A stretch of DNA of 64,000 nt from DAOSWM01 sp035380045 (GCA_035380045.1 DAOSWM010000007.1:19696-83695); one strand, 5' to 3'. Shown: positions 44,601-53,720, numbered from the stretch's first letter. Numbers and translations are program-made. The notes: generated from the sequence alone by a model not told the origin.

Positions 44601-45887
44601 CTATAAAAACTTAAAGTTTTTCCCAAGGTAAATTGCCGATGAACCAAGCATCTCTTCTATTCTTAACAACTGATTATACTTAGCAATCCTGTCGGAACGT
44701 GAGGCAGAGCCTGTTTTTATAAGGCCAGTATTCAATGCAACAGCCAGGTGAGCAATAGTTGAATCTTCAGTTTCACCTGAACGATGGCTCATAACTGAGG
44801 TCATAGAGTTAGTATCGGCCATTCTAACAGCGTTAATTGTTTCGGTCAGGGTTCCTATTTGGTTCACTTTGATAAGAATACTATTGGCCGCATTCTCTTC
44901 AATTCCTCTCTTCAAGCGTTTTACATTAGTAACAAACAAATCGTCGCCAACAAGTTGTATCTTACTTCCAAGAGTTTTATTCATCAGTTTCCAACCATCC
45001 CAATCATCCTCTGCCATTCCATCTTCAATGGAAATTATTGGGTACTTGTCAACCCATGTTTTCCAATAATCTACCATTTGGGAAGGTGTTAATTTCTCAC
45101 CGGTTGACTTGTGCAGATGGTAAACGTTCTCTTCTGGTAAGAAGTACTCAGATGATGCAGGATCAAGGGCAAGATATATATCTTCTCCTGGCTTGTAACC
45201 TGCTTTTTCAATTGCCTGGAGAATTACGGTAATTGCCTCTTCGTTCGATTTAAGGTTTGGTGCAAAACCACCCTCGTCACCAACGTTAGTGGAGTAGCCC
45301 TGTTTTTTAAGAACAGCCTTGAGGTTATGAAAAACTTCTGCGCCCATTCGAATGGCCTCTGTAAAGTTTGGCGCACCAACAGGCATGATCATGAACTCCT
45401 GAAAATCTATACTATTATCGGCATGTGATCCTCCGTTCAATATATTCATCAAGGGAATGGGTAATGTGCAGGCGTTAACGCCTCCAACGTAACGATAAAG
45501 TGGTTGCCCCGTTGCTTGTGCGGCAGCATGTGCTACAGCTAATGAAACGCCTAGTATTGCGTTGGCTCCTAAATTTGCTTTATTCTCTGAGCCATCCAGC
45601 TGAATCATCGCCTCGTCAATCTGTTGCTGCTCAAGCACATGCATCCCAACTATCTCTTCTGCAATGGTTGAATTTACATTTTCAACAGCTCTAAGGACTC
45701 CTTTCCCTAAATAACGGCTATTGTCGCCATCACGCAGTTCAACTGCTTCATGAACACCTGTAGAAGCTCCGCTTGGTACAGCAGCTCTGCCAAAATAACC
45801 GCTCTCAGTTAAAACATCAACCTCAACGGTGGGGTTTCCTCTCGAATCGAGTATCTGACGTGCGTGAACGTTAATTATTTGTCCCAT
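44601..45887 (-). CDS. eno: Enolase
   Basis: Converts 2-phosphoglycerate to phosphoenolpyruvate. Length 428 is typical. Magnesium ligands and catalytic residues are visible: SGASTGVHEAVELRDGD near residue 40, general acid glutamate in GDEGGFAPNL near 205, metal aspartate/glutamates in LALDPASSE, ISIEDGMAEDDWDG and LVGDDLFVTN, lysine in ILIKVNQIGT near 335, and SHRSGETEDSTIA near 367. It lies downstream of the ribosomal superoperon but is separated from it by a strong terminator. Confidence 0.97.
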   Translation of the reverse strand: MGQIINVHARQILDSRGNPTVEVDVLTESGYFGRAAVPSGASTGVHEAVELRDGDNSRYLGKGVLRAVENVNSTIAEEIVGMHVLEQQQIDEAMIQLDGSENKANLGANAILGVSLAVAHAAAQATGQPLYRYVGGVNACTLPIPLMNILNGGSHADNSIDFQEFMIMPVGAPNFTEAIRMGAEVFHNLKAVLKKQGYSTNVGDEGGFAPNLKSNEEAITVILQAIEKAGYKPGEDIYLALDPASSEYFLPEENVYHLHKSTGEKLTPSQMVDYWKTWVDKYPIISIEDGMAEDDWDGWKLMNKTLGSKIQLVGDDLFVTNVKRLKRGIEENAANSILIKVNQIGTLTETINAVRMADTNSMTSVMSHRSGETEDSTIAHLAVALNTGLIKTGSASRSDRIAKYNQLLRIEEMLGSSAIYLGKNFKFL

Positions 45888-45931
45888 TTTTTCAATATTT
45901 AAGTTTTACAATTCGAATTTATAAAATTACA

Positions 45932-45971
45932 TAAAAAAAGGGATGAAGCCATCGACTTTATCCCTTTTTTA
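45932..45971 (-). terminator. Terminator of the ribosomal protein superoperon
   Basis: AAAAAAGGGATGAAG (45934-45948) pairs with CTTTATCCCTTTTTT (45956-45970), 15 pairs with one G-T, 7-base loop, and T run when read on the minus strand. It lies 27 bases after the rplQ stop. A-richness on the other side could also stop plus-strand transcripts. Confidence 0.9.
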
Positions 45972-45997
45972 ATGGGTCCCAGAATATCGGTTTCTTT

Positions 45998-46597
45998 CTA
46001 TTCTGACTTCGTATCTTCAGAATTATCTTCCTCTGTTTTAGGTTCTTCTGAAGTTTCCACCTCAACTTCTGGAGTAGTCTCTTCTTTAACTTCCTCAATT
46101 ACAGTTTTTTCAACTGATTTTGATTTTGAGGAGGCTTTGGTTTCAGCGTTAGGGGTGGTTGCCTCTTCTTTCTTTGATTTTCCTCTTCTTGTCCGTTTCG
46201 CCTGTTGTTTTGTTTCGGTTTTAGCTGTAGTGTAAGTAGTGTTATAATCAACTAATTCAATAATACACATATCAGCGTTATCTCCTAAACGTGTTCCTAG
46301 TTTTAGAATACGGGTGTACCCACCTGGCCTATCGCCAATTTTCACTGAAACTTCACGGAACAATTCTGTTACAGCATTTTTGTCCTTAAGGTATGCAAAT
46401 ACTGTACGTCTTGAGTGGGTTGTATCATTCTTCCCTTTTGTAATCAGTGGTTCAACATAACCTCTAAGCGCTTTCGCTTTTGCTACAGTAGTTTTTATTC
46501 TCTTGTGCATTATCAACGAAACAGCCATGTTTGCTAACATCGCTTTACGGTGAGAGCTTGTGCGTCCTAAATGGTTTACTTTCTTATTGTGTCTCAT
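45998..46597 (-). CDS. rplQ: 50S ribosomal protein L17 with acidic C-terminal extension
   Basis: The L17 core covers residues 1 to about 120 (MRHNKKVNHLGRTSSHRKAM start; PLITKGKNDTTHSRRTVFAYL). It is followed by a ~75-residue tail first rich in Lys/Arg (KQQAKRTRRGKSKK) and then strongly acidic (Glu/Thr/Ser). Bacterial L17 is usually 115-160 residues; at 199 this is long. The tail is low-complexity and probably disordered on the ribosome surface near the exit tunnel. Last gene of the superoperon, 5 bases after rpoA. Confidence 0.95.
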   Translation of the reverse strand: MRHNKKVNHLGRTSSHRKAMLANMAVSLIMHKRIKTTVAKAKALRGYVEPLITKGKNDTTHSRRTVFAYLKDKNAVTELFREVSVKIGDRPGGYTRILKLGTRLGDNADMCIIELVDYNTTYTTAKTETKQQAKRTRRGKSKKEEATTPNAETKASSKSKSVEKTVIEEVKEETTPEVEVETSEEPKTEEDNSEDTKSE

Positions 46598-46602
46598 CGC
46601 TA

Positions 46603-47595
46603 TTATTCCTTGTCTAATTTATACTTAGTGATATCCATTCCGAAAGACAGGTTCATGGCTTCCAGAAGATCCTCTAACTCGGTAAGCGATTTCTTACCGA
46701 AGTTTCTAAATTTCAGCAGGTCGTTCTTATTAAAGCGAACTAAATCGCCTAAAGTATCAACATCAGCTGCCTTTAAACAGTTTAAAGCCCTTACTGATAG
46801 ATCCAGATCTACCAATTTTGTTTTCAGGAGCTGACGCATGTGAAGCACCTCCTCATCGAACTCATCGTTGGCGAATTTATCATCAGAATCGAGAGTAATC
46901 TTCTCATCTGAGAAGAGCATGAAGTGGTAGATCAAAATTTTTGCTGCTTCTTTCAGCGCATCCTTGGGATGGATACTACCATCGGTTTGTATTTCGAGGA
47001 TTAACTTTTCGTAGTCTGTTTTCTGCTCTACCCTATAGTTTTCCACATCAAACTTTACGTTCTTGATAGGAGTATGTATAGAGTCGATTGGAATAACGCC
47101 AAACTCGGCCTCTTCGGGTTTGTTTTCTTCGGCAGGAATGTATCCACGTCCCTTGTTTATTGTAACCTGAATATCAAGTTTAACATCGGGTTCCATCCGG
47201 CAGATCACGAGTTCAGGGTTCAGAACTTTGAATCCGCTTAAAAAATTTGATAGGAATCCGGCTTTAAACTCGTTTTGCCCAGATATCGAGATATTTACCT
47301 TCTCGTTATCTAAATCTTCAACCACCCGTTTTAACCTAACCTGCTTGAGATTAAGGATTATTTCAGTCACATCTTCTATTACACCAGGTATGGTGGAGAA
47401 TTCGTGATCAACCCCAGATATCTTTAAGGTTGTGATGGCGTACCCCTCCAACGAAGACAGGAGAATTCTCCTGAGCGCATTACCAACGGTAATTCCGTAG
47501 CCCGGCTCAAGAGGGCGAAACTCAAATTTACCGAAGAAATCGGTAGCTTCGAGCATTATTACCTTATCAGGTTTTTGAAATGCCAGAATAGCCAT
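46603..47595 (-). CDS. rpoA: DNA-directed RNA polymerase subunit alpha
   Basis: The 330-residue alpha subunit nucleates polymerase assembly. N-terminal dimerisation domain about 1-230 (LEPGYGITVGNALRRILLSS near 35) and C-terminal domain about 255-325 with the helix-hairpin-helix FRNFGKKSLTELEDLL that contacts UP-element DNA and activators. Between rpsD and rplQ, the usual place. Confidence 0.97.
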   Translation of the reverse strand: MAILAFQKPDKVIMLEATDFFGKFEFRPLEPGYGITVGNALRRILLSSLEGYAITTLKISGVDHEFSTIPGVIEDVTEIILNLKQVRLKRVVEDLDNEKVNISISGQNEFKAGFLSNFLSGFKVLNPELVICRMEPDVKLDIQVTINKGRGYIPAEENKPEEAEFGVIPIDSIHTPIKNVKFDVENYRVEQKTDYEKLILEIQTDGSIHPKDALKEAAKILIYHFMLFSDEKITLDSDDKFANDEFDEEVLHMRQLLKTKLVDLDLSVRALNCLKAADVDTLGDLVRFNKNDLLKFRNFGKKSLTELEDLLEAMNLSFGMDITKYKLDKE

Positions 47596-47610
47596 TCGGT
47601 TAGTTTTTTT

Positions 47611-48219
47611 TTACTTAGAGTAAAGTTCAACAATAAGCTGCTCCTTAATATTCTCTGGAATATCTGAGCGCTCAGGATTATTTAAATATTTGCCGGATAA
47701 GTTTTCCTTATCCCACTCTAGCCATGAATACTTGGTATGACGATTGCTCGACAATGCCTCAGCTACAACTTCTAGCGATTTCGATTTCTCACGAACAGCA
47801 ACTACTGATCCAGGTTTTACGCTGTACGAAGGTATATTAACCACCTTGCTATCAACAGTAATGTGTCTATGCGACACTAGTTGTCTTGCAGCAGCTCTTG
47901 TTGGAGCGATTCCTAAACGGTACACAACGTTGTCGAGCCTCGACTCGAGCAGTTGAAGTAAAATCTCACCGGTAACGCCCTGCATACGTGAGGCTTTCTT
48001 AAAGAGATTTGAGAACTGTTTCTCTAGAACGCCATACGTAAACTTAGCCTTCTGCTTCTCCAGAAGCTGAGTTCCGTATTCTGAAACTTTCCTACGTTTC
48101 TTATTAATACCATGCATTCCAGGAGGATAGTTCTTCTTCTCAAAAGTTTTATCCGGTCCAAATATTGGCTCACCAAACTTTCGTGCAATTTTGGTTGTTG
48201 GTCCTGTATATCTTGCCAT
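47611..48219 (-). CDS. rpsD: 30S ribosomal protein S4
   Basis: Primary 16S rRNA-binding protein and part of the mRNA entry site. The S4 RNA-binding domain is in LLQLLESRLDNVVYRLGIAP and RQLVSHRHITVDSK (about 90-125). The N-terminus starts MARYTGPTTKIARKFGEPIFG without the zinc-binding cysteines of C+ S4 proteins. Length 202 is normal. Confidence 0.97.
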   Translation of the reverse strand: MARYTGPTTKIARKFGEPIFGPDKTFEKKNYPPGMHGINKKRRKVSEYGTQLLEKQKAKFTYGVLEKQFSNLFKKASRMQGVTGEILLQLLESRLDNVVYRLGIAPTRAAARQLVSHRHITVDSKVVNIPSYSVKPGSVVAVREKSKSLEVVAEALSSNRHTKYSWLEWDKENLSGKYLNNPERSDIPENIKEQLIVELYSK

Positions 48220-48257
48220 TACTTATTCTTGTTAAAATGTTCAGAGATAAAAATAAA

Positions 48258-48647
48258 TTATACTCTACGCCTCTTTGGAGGACGGCAACCGTTATGAGGA
48301 AGTGGAGTAACATCGACAATTTCTGTTACTTCAATTCCCGCTGAGTTAATCGTTCGAATGGCTGACTCACGCCCCGATCCAGGCCCTTTGACAAAAACCT
48401 TTACTTTGCGGAGGCCTAAATCAAAGGCTACCTTTGCACAATCGGCAGCAGCAGTTTGTGCTGCGTAAGGTGTGTTCTTTTTTGAGCCTTTAAAACCCAT
48501 TTTTCCAGCCGAAGACCATGAAATTACTTGTCCGGTTGAGTTGGTTAGAGTTACAATAATGTTGTTAAATGATGAGTGAACGTGGGCTAAACCCTGCGAT
48601 TCAACTTTAACAACTCTCTTTTTTGCTGATCCTGTTTTCTTTGCCAT
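48258..48647 (-). CDS. rpsK: 30S ribosomal protein S11
   Basis: Platform protein near the E-site. VHSSFNNIIVTLTNSTGQVI near residue 22, the GSGRESAIR segment near 90 and the C-terminal PLPHNGCRPPKRRRV are diagnostic. Length 129. Ten bases downstream of rpsM. Confidence 0.97.
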   Translation of the reverse strand: MAKKTGSAKKRVVKVESQGLAHVHSSFNNIIVTLTNSTGQVISWSSAGKMGFKGSKKNTPYAAQTAAADCAKVAFDLGLRKVKVFVKGPGSGRESAIRTINSAGIEVTEIVDVTPLPHNGCRPPKRRRV

Positions 48648-48657
48648 AGTCTATCAC

Positions 48658-49035
48658 CTATTTGGTCGCTTTCTTCTTGTTGGCTACGGTTTTCTTTCTT
48701 CCCTTACGGGTTCTTGCATTATTCTTGGTGCTTTGACCTCTAACGGGCAAGCCCAAGCGATGACGGATACCACGGTAGCATCCGATATCCATCAGACGTT
48801 TAATGTTAAGTTGAACTGTTGAGCGAAGCTCCCCTTCTACCTTATATCCTTCATTTAGGATTGTACGAATAGAAGTGATGTTGTCATCTGTCCAATCTTT
48901 TACTTTTACGTCGTAATCTATTGAGGCTGTACTTAAAATTTTACGGGCGCTACTACGGCCAATTCCGTAAATATAAGTAAGCGCTACTTCGCCCCGCTTG
49001 TTTTTGGGTAAGTCAACCCCCACAATTCGTGCCAT
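48658..49035 (-). CDS. rpsM: 30S ribosomal protein S13
   Basis: Head protein contacting L5 and the P-site tRNA. IVGVDLPKNKRGEVALTYIYG opening (MARIVGVDLPKNKRGEVAL), the helix-turn-helix GIGRSSARKIL, and YRGIRHRLGLPVRGQSTKNN near 95 with a basic tail. Length 125. Confidence 0.97.
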   Translation of the reverse strand: MARIVGVDLPKNKRGEVALTYIYGIGRSSARKILSTASIDYDVKVKDWTDDNITSIRTILNEGYKVEGELRSTVQLNIKRLMDIGCYRGIRHRLGLPVRGQSTKNNARTRKGRKKTVANKKKATK

Positions 49036-49074
49036 ATTATTTGCTTAAAAATTTAAGGGTACAAAGTTAATAAA

Positions 49075-49191
49075 TTATCCTTGGCGCTGTTTAAACTTCG
49101 GATTTTTTTTGTTAATCACGTACAAACGCCCTTTGCGTTTCACGATTTTGCAATCGTCACTGCGCTTCTTTACTGATGTTCTTACTTTCAT
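49075..49191 (-). CDS. rpmJ: 50S ribosomal protein L36
   Basis: A 38-residue protein with the L36 pattern (MKVRTSVKKRSDDCKIVKRK; ends NPKFKQRQG). Of the four zinc ligands of the C+ form only one cysteine (position 14) remains, so it should not bind zinc; I recall the same loss in Bacteroides relatives. It lies between infA and rpmM-like rpsM (25 and 39 base spacers), the usual place. Confidence 0.93.
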   Translation of the reverse strand: MKVRTSVKKRSDDCKIVKRKGRLYVINKKNPKFKQRQG

Positions 49192-49216
49192 AGCAGCTAT
49201 AGTGTTTTCGTTTTAG

Positions 49217-49435
49217 TTACTTATATCGGAACGATATTCTTCCTTTGGTTAAATCGTATGGCGACATCTCAACCTTTACTTTATCTCCAGGTAAAATTTT
49301 AATGTAGTGCATCCTCATTTTCCCAGAAATATGAGCGGTTATTATGTGACCATTGTCAAGCTCTACCCTAAACATTGCATTCGAGAGGGCCTCAATTATG
49401 GTTCCATCTTTCTCAATAGCTGGTTGTTTAGCCAT
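49217..49435 (-). CDS. infA: Translation initiation factor IF-1
   Basis: A 72-residue OB-fold protein that occupies the ribosomal A site during initiation. IEKDGTIIEALSNAMFRVEL opening and SGKMRMHYIKILPGDKVKVE, ending in LTKGRISFRYK, fit IF-1 throughout. Nine bases after map. Confidence 0.97.
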   Translation of the reverse strand: MAKQPAIEKDGTIIEALSNAMFRVELDNGHIITAHISGKMRMHYIKILPGDKVKVEMSPYDLTKGRISFRYK

Positions 49436-49444
49436 ATATCAAAT

Positions 49445-50221
49445 TCATTTTTTTTGTAAAACTAAATCAACGTAATCGAAGGTTGATAACACTTCTGGCT
49501 TTCCCTTGCGAACCACAACAGTTAATTCAAAATGTGCTGAAGGCTTGCCATCGGCTGTTTTAATTGTCCATCCATCATTTGTTTGGTAAACTTGTCTGCC
49601 CCCCATATTTATCATGGGTTCAATACAAATAACCATGCCATCAACTAGTTTTGGACCCCGTCCTTGGTGACCATAATTTGGAACCTCTGGTTTCTCGTGC
49701 ATTTCACGACCTAAACCGTGACCTACAAGTTCCCTTACAACAGAGAATCCAAAACTTTCAGCATAAGTTTGAACAGCATTCGACACATCACCTACTCGAT
49801 TACCATCAATCGCCTGATTGATTCCTTTAAACAAGCTTTCACGTGTAACAGCAAGGAGGCTTTCTGCTTCTGGAGTAACTTCTCCTACAGCAAATGTGAA
49901 TGCTGAATCGCCATAATAACCAAACCATTTTGTGCCACAGTCAACAGAAACAATGTCTCCATTTTTTAGCACGTAGTCCGATGGTATGCCGTGCACGACT
50001 GCATCGTTAACCGAAATGCAGAGGGTATTGGGGTAACCATTGTATCCCAGAAACCCAGGCTCAGCACCGTTATCCCGAATAAACTCCTCGGCCAACCTAT
50101 CGAGTTGATTGGTTGTTACCCCAGGAGCGATAACCTTACCAACTTCTGCTAAGGTTTTTGAAACGAGCAAGGCGTTTTTCCTTACTAGCTCAATCTCTTC
50201 TCCTGTTTTAACTATTTGCAT
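49445..50221 (-). CDS. map: Methionine aminopeptidase, type I
   Basis: Removes the N-terminal methionine from new proteins. The 258-residue pita-bread fold carries the metal ligands: aspartates in VSVDCGTKWFGYYGDSAFTF (about 93 and 104), histidine in GHGLGREMHEKP (about 167), glutamates in VICIEPMINMG (about 200) and SAHFELTVVV (about 231). The last is usually FEHT; here the residue after the metal ligand is Leu. ATG start at 50221 is preferred to the TTG two codons earlier. In the secY-map-infA-rpmJ order. Confidence 0.95.
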   Translation of the reverse strand: MQIVKTGEEIELVRKNALLVSKTLAEVGKVIAPGVTTNQLDRLAEEFIRDNGAEPGFLGYNGYPNTLCISVNDAVVHGIPSDYVLKNGDIVSVDCGTKWFGYYGDSAFTFAVGEVTPEAESLLAVTRESLFKGINQAIDGNRVGDVSNAVQTYAESFGFSVVRELVGHGLGREMHEKPEVPNYGHQGRGPKLVDGMVICIEPMINMGGRQVYQTNDGWTIKTADGKPSAHFELTVVVRKGKPEVLSTFDYVDLVLQKK

Positions 50222-50244
50222 TACCAAAAGAACGATTACCGATA

Positions 50245-51570
50245 TTACATTCCGGATTTTCCTTTAATTCTCCCTGATTTCATTAAACCATCATAGTGCC
50301 TCATTAAAAGATGACTTTCAATTTGCTGAAGTGTGTCAAGCACAACACCTACGAGGATAAGGAGTGATGTTCCACCAAAGAATTGTGCAAATTGGTTATT
50401 TACACCAAACATCATGGCGAACGCTGGGAGAATTGCAATAAATGCCAAAAAGATGGAACCGGGTAGTGTTATCCTCGACATAATTGAATCCAGGAACTCA
50501 ACCGTTTTACGTCCTGGTTTAACTCCAGGAATAAATCCACCATTCTTCTTCATATCCTCAGCCATCTGATTGGGATTGATGGTAACTGCGGTATAGAAGT
50601 AAGTAAACGCAATGATGAGAATTGCAAAGGTAAAGTTATACCAGAAACCAGTGAAATTAGCAAAAGCAGATGCTATTGCGTTTGTTGTTTCTGTGTTAAA
50701 ACTTGCAAACATCATTGGAATGAACATTAATGCTTGTGCAAAGATGATTGGCATTACTCCAGCCGCATTAACCTTAAGAGGTATATACTGCCTAACGCCT
50801 CCGTACTGTTTGTTTCCAACTATGCGTTTTGCATATTGAACAGGGATTCTGCGAGTCCCCTGTACCAATAAGATGCTAAACATGAAAACAACAAACAGAA
50901 TGATCATCTCCACCAAGAACATTACGAGACCACCAGCCATCTCCTCTGAGCGTGAAAAGAATTCAGCCGCCAGCGCAAAGGGGAGTCTAGCTATAATACC
51001 AACCATAATTATTAAGGAGATACCGTTTCCTATCCCTTTATCGGTTATTTTCTCGCCTAACCACATAACAAACATGGTACCAGCAATAAGAATAATTGTA
51101 GAGGATATTGTAAAGTAAATCCCTTCCAGTGCGAATGCCGAGGATGGCAGCTGCGCCCTGAGGTTGGCCAAGTAGGTTGGAGCTTGAAGTACAAGAATGA
51201 TAACAGTAAGGTAACGGGTAATCTGGTTAATCTTACGGCGTCCACTCTCGCCTTCTTTCTGTAACCGTTGGAAGTAGGGAATTGCTATTCCAAGAAGTTG
51301 AACCACGATAGATGCCGAAATGTATGGCATAATTCCCAGTGCAAAGATAGATGCTTTACTAAATGCACCTCCTGAGAACATATCGAGAAGACCCATAATT
51401 CCATCAGCTGTTTGCTTTTGTAGGCCACCCAACTGAGCTGGATCAATTCCTGGAAGAGTAATAAAACTTCCTAAACGGTAAATAACAAGTATACCCAAGG
51501 TATAGAGAATCCGATTCCTCAGATCCTCTATCTTGAATATATTTTTGATGGTTTCAATAAAAGACTTCAT
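50245..51570 (-). CDS. secY: Protein translocase subunit SecY
   Basis: A 441-residue inner-membrane channel with about ten transmembrane helices. RLGSFITLPGIDPAQL near residue 30, plug-region LLDMFSGGAFSKASIFALGI near 60, and the cytoplasmic loops GERRK-like QKEGESGRRKINQITRY near 105 and KNGGFIPGVKPGRKTVEFL near 340. ATG at 51570 chosen over the adjacent upstream TTG. Four bases after rplO. Confidence 0.97.
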   Translation of the reverse strand: MKSFIETIKNIFKIEDLRNRILYTLGILVIYRLGSFITLPGIDPAQLGGLQKQTADGIMGLLDMFSGGAFSKASIFALGIMPYISASIVVQLLGIAIPYFQRLQKEGESGRRKINQITRYLTVIILVLQAPTYLANLRAQLPSSAFALEGIYFTISSTIILIAGTMFVMWLGEKITDKGIGNGISLIIMVGIIARLPFALAAEFFSRSEEMAGGLVMFLVEMIILFVVFMFSILLVQGTRRIPVQYAKRIVGNKQYGGVRQYIPLKVNAAGVMPIIFAQALMFIPMMFASFNTETTNAIASAFANFTGFWYNFTFAILIIAFTYFYTAVTINPNQMAEDMKKNGGFIPGVKPGRKTVEFLDSIMSRITLPGSIFLAFIAILPAFAMMFGVNNQFAQFFGGTSLLILVGVVLDTLQQIESHLLMRHYDGLMKSGRIKGKSGM

Positions 51571-51574
51571 CAAT

Positions 51575-52021
51575 TTATAGTTTTACGGCAGTTCCACTTG
51601 CTGCTTCAATTACTTCGATGGCTTTTTTGGAGAAGGCATGCGCCTTTACTTCAAGTTTTGATGTAAGGGTTCCGTTCCCAAGTATTTTTACCATATCATT
51701 TTTCGAAATCAAACCTGAATCAACTAATGTTTGAACGTCGATTGAGGTGATCCCCTGCTTTTCAGCTAAGTTCTGAAGAACATCAACGTTAATGGCTTTA
51801 TACTCTTTGCGGAATCGGTTTTTAAACCCAAACTTTGGCAGGCGACGCTGCAAGGGCATCTGTCCGCCCTCAAAGCCAATCTTTTTTGAGTAACCTGAGC
51901 GCGACTTGGCGCCTTTATGTCCCCTGGTTGAAGTGCCCCCATGACCTGAACCCTGTCCACGTCCGATACGCTTTTCGCGATGGGTAGAGCCTTCAGCAGG
52001 TGTTATATTATGCAATTCCAT
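51575..52021 (-). CDS. rplO: 50S ribosomal protein L15
   Basis: A 148-residue 23S rRNA-binding assembly protein. The basic, glycine-rich N-terminal extension (KRIGRGQGSGHGGTSTRGHK) and GFEGGQMPLQRRLPKFGF identify it. Between rpmD and secY. Confidence 0.97.
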   Translation of the reverse strand: MELHNITPAEGSTHREKRIGRGQGSGHGGTSTRGHKGAKSRSGYSKKIGFEGGQMPLQRRLPKFGFKNRFRKEYKAINVDVLQNLAEKQGITSIDVQTLVDSGLISKNDMVKILGNGTLTSKLEVKAHAFSKKAIEVIEAASGTAVKL

Positions 52022-52050
52022 GTTAATACGATTGTTTTGAAGGTTACCAA

Positions 52051-52227
52051 TTACATATCAATTTTCACAAGGTGTCGAACTTTCTCAACCATACCCATAA
52101 CCTCTGGTGTATTGTCCTTCTCTACGGTATGATTAATTCTTCTTAATCCAAGTGTTTCTAAGGTTGCCCTTTGTCTTTTGGTCGAACCTATCTTACTCTT
52201 TATTTGTGTAATCTTTACTTTTGCCAT
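52051..52227 (-). CDS. rpmD: 50S ribosomal protein L30
   Basis: A 58-residue protein: MAKVKITQIKSKIGSTKRQR, then LGLRRINHTVEKDN, matching the short bacterial L30 ferredoxin-like fold. It fills the gap between rpsE (11 bases) and rplO (29 bases), its usual place. Confidence 0.95.
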   Translation of the reverse strand: MAKVKITQIKSKIGSTKRQRATLETLGLRRINHTVEKDNTPEVMGMVEKVRHLVKIDM

Positions 52228-52238
52228 GATTCTATGTT

Positions 52239-52760
52239 CTATCCATTAAACACTTTGTTAAGATCCACACCACGAAGTGTAGCTACACTATGAGCATCTC
52301 GTAGTTCGAGCAGGGCATTCACGGTTGCTTTAACTAAGTTATGGGGGTTTGAAGAACCCTTTGACTTAGCCAGCACGTCGGTAATTCCAACGCTTTCAAG
52401 TACGGCACGCATAGCACCACCTGCCTTAACACCTGTTCCGTGCGAAGCAGGTTTAAGGAATACTTTTGCCCCACCGTACTTTGCAATTTGTTCGTGAGGA
52501 ATGGTTCCTTTAAAAATAGGAACCTTTACCAGATTCTTCTTAGCATCCTCAATACCCTTCGAAATTGCAGAAGTTACCTCACCAGCTTTACCTAATCCAT
52601 AACCTACAATGCCGTTTTCATTTCCAACAACAACAATTGCAGAAAAGCTAAAAGTTCTACCTCCTTTGGTTACTTTGGTAACACGCTGTATGGAAACCAA
52701 CCTATCTTTTAATTCAAGATCGGTGGTTTTAACTTTACGTATGTTTGTATTTGTTGACAT
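52239..52760 (-). CDS. rpsE: 30S ribosomal protein S5
   Basis: Translational-accuracy protein at the mRNA entry. The double-stranded-RNA-binding-like domain has VTKGGRTFSFSAIVVVGN near residue 31 and YGLGKAGEVTSAISKG near 54; the C-terminal part includes GTGVKAGGAMRAVLE. Length 173. Seven bases after rplR. Confidence 0.97.
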   Translation of the reverse strand: MSTNTNIRKVKTTDLELKDRLVSIQRVTKVTKGGRTFSFSAIVVVGNENGIVGYGLGKAGEVTSAISKGIEDAKKNLVKVPIFKGTIPHEQIAKYGGAKVFLKPASHGTGVKAGGAMRAVLESVGITDVLAKSKGSSNPHNLVKATVNALLELRDAHSVATLRGVDLNKVFNG

Positions 52761-52767
52761 ACTTCAT

Positions 52768-53127
52768 CTAGAATTTAAGTCCCCCTTCTCGTGCTGCATC
52801 GGCAAGAGCCTTAACGCGTCCATGGTAAAGGTATCCATTGCGGTCAAAAACTACTGTGGTAATCCCTTTATCAATAGCATTTTTTGCTGCCAACTTACCA
52901 ACAAGGCGGGCTTGTTCAATTTTTGTGATTTTTGCTTGTTCAGCAATATCTTTAACTCGCGATGAGGCGGAAGCCAAGGTAACTCCATTCGAATCGTCGA
53001 TTACCTGTACATAAATTTGCTTGTTGCTCCTGAACACGGTCATACGTGGTCTTTCTGGAGTTCCAGCAAATTTTTTGCGGATCCTCATCTTTATTTTGAG
53101 TCTTCTCTCTTGTTTTTTCAGAGCCAT
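52768..53127 (-). CDS. rplR: 50S ribosomal protein L18
   Basis: 5S rRNA-binding protein of 119 residues: KIKMRIRKKFAGTPERPRM near residue 10, YVQVIDDSNGVTLASASS and the C-terminal FDRNGYLYHGRVKALADAAR. ATG at 53127 is used; a TTG two codons earlier is less likely. Confidence 0.96.
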   Translation of the reverse strand: MALKKQERRLKIKMRIRKKFAGTPERPRMTVFRSNKQIYVQVIDDSNGVTLASASSRVKDIAEQAKITKIEQARLVGKLAAKNAIDKGITTVVFDRNGYLYHGRVKALADAAREGGLKF

Positions 53128-53147
53128 ATCCAATCAATTTATACAGG

Positions 53148-53702
53148 TTAAACACTAGCTGATTTACCAGACTTCTTGCGTAGCACTTCGCCAACGAACT
53201 TAATCCCTTTGCCCTTATAAGGTTCAGGTTTACGTAGTGAACGAATTTTTGCCGCCACAACTCCAAGAAGTTGCTTATCGTGGCTCTTAAGAGTAATAAT
53301 TGGGTTGTTTCGACGCTCAGTTTTTGCTTCAACCTTCACTTCTTTTGGAAGTTGGAAGTGAATATCATGCGAAAAACCTAAGCTAAGCTCAAGTATTTGT
53401 CCTTTTGCTTCTGCCTTGTAGCCAACCCCTACTAGTTCCTGCTCTATGGTCCATCCAGTTGAAACACCAACAACCATGTTGTTTATGAGTGCCCTGTATA
53501 AACCATGCATGGAACGGTGACGCTTCTGATCTGTTGGTCTGGTGAGTACAACAGAATCTCCCTCAACAGTTACGGTAATATCTGGGTCAACCGCTTGACT
53601 CAGCTCACCGAGAGGGCCTTTAACGCTCACCACATTATCAGCGCCAACTTTCACGCTTACACCCTGTGGCAAGTTTACAGGTTTTTTTCCGATCCTTGAC
53701 AT
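53148..53702 (-). CDS. rplF: 50S ribosomal protein L6
   Basis: A two-domain 23S rRNA-binding protein near the factor-binding site. MSRIGKKPVNLPQGVSVKV opening and C-terminal signature PEPYKGKGIKFVGEVLRKK. Length 184 is normal. Confidence 0.97.
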   Translation of the reverse strand: MSRIGKKPVNLPQGVSVKVGADNVVSVKGPLGELSQAVDPDITVTVEGDSVVLTRPTDQKRHRSMHGLYRALINNMVVGVSTGWTIEQELVGVGYKAEAKGQILELSLGFSHDIHFQLPKEVKVEAKTERRNNPIITLKSHDKQLLGVVAAKIRSLRKPEPYKGKGIKFVGEVLRKKSGKSASV

Positions 53703-53720
53703 TTTAGAAATTGTTATTAA

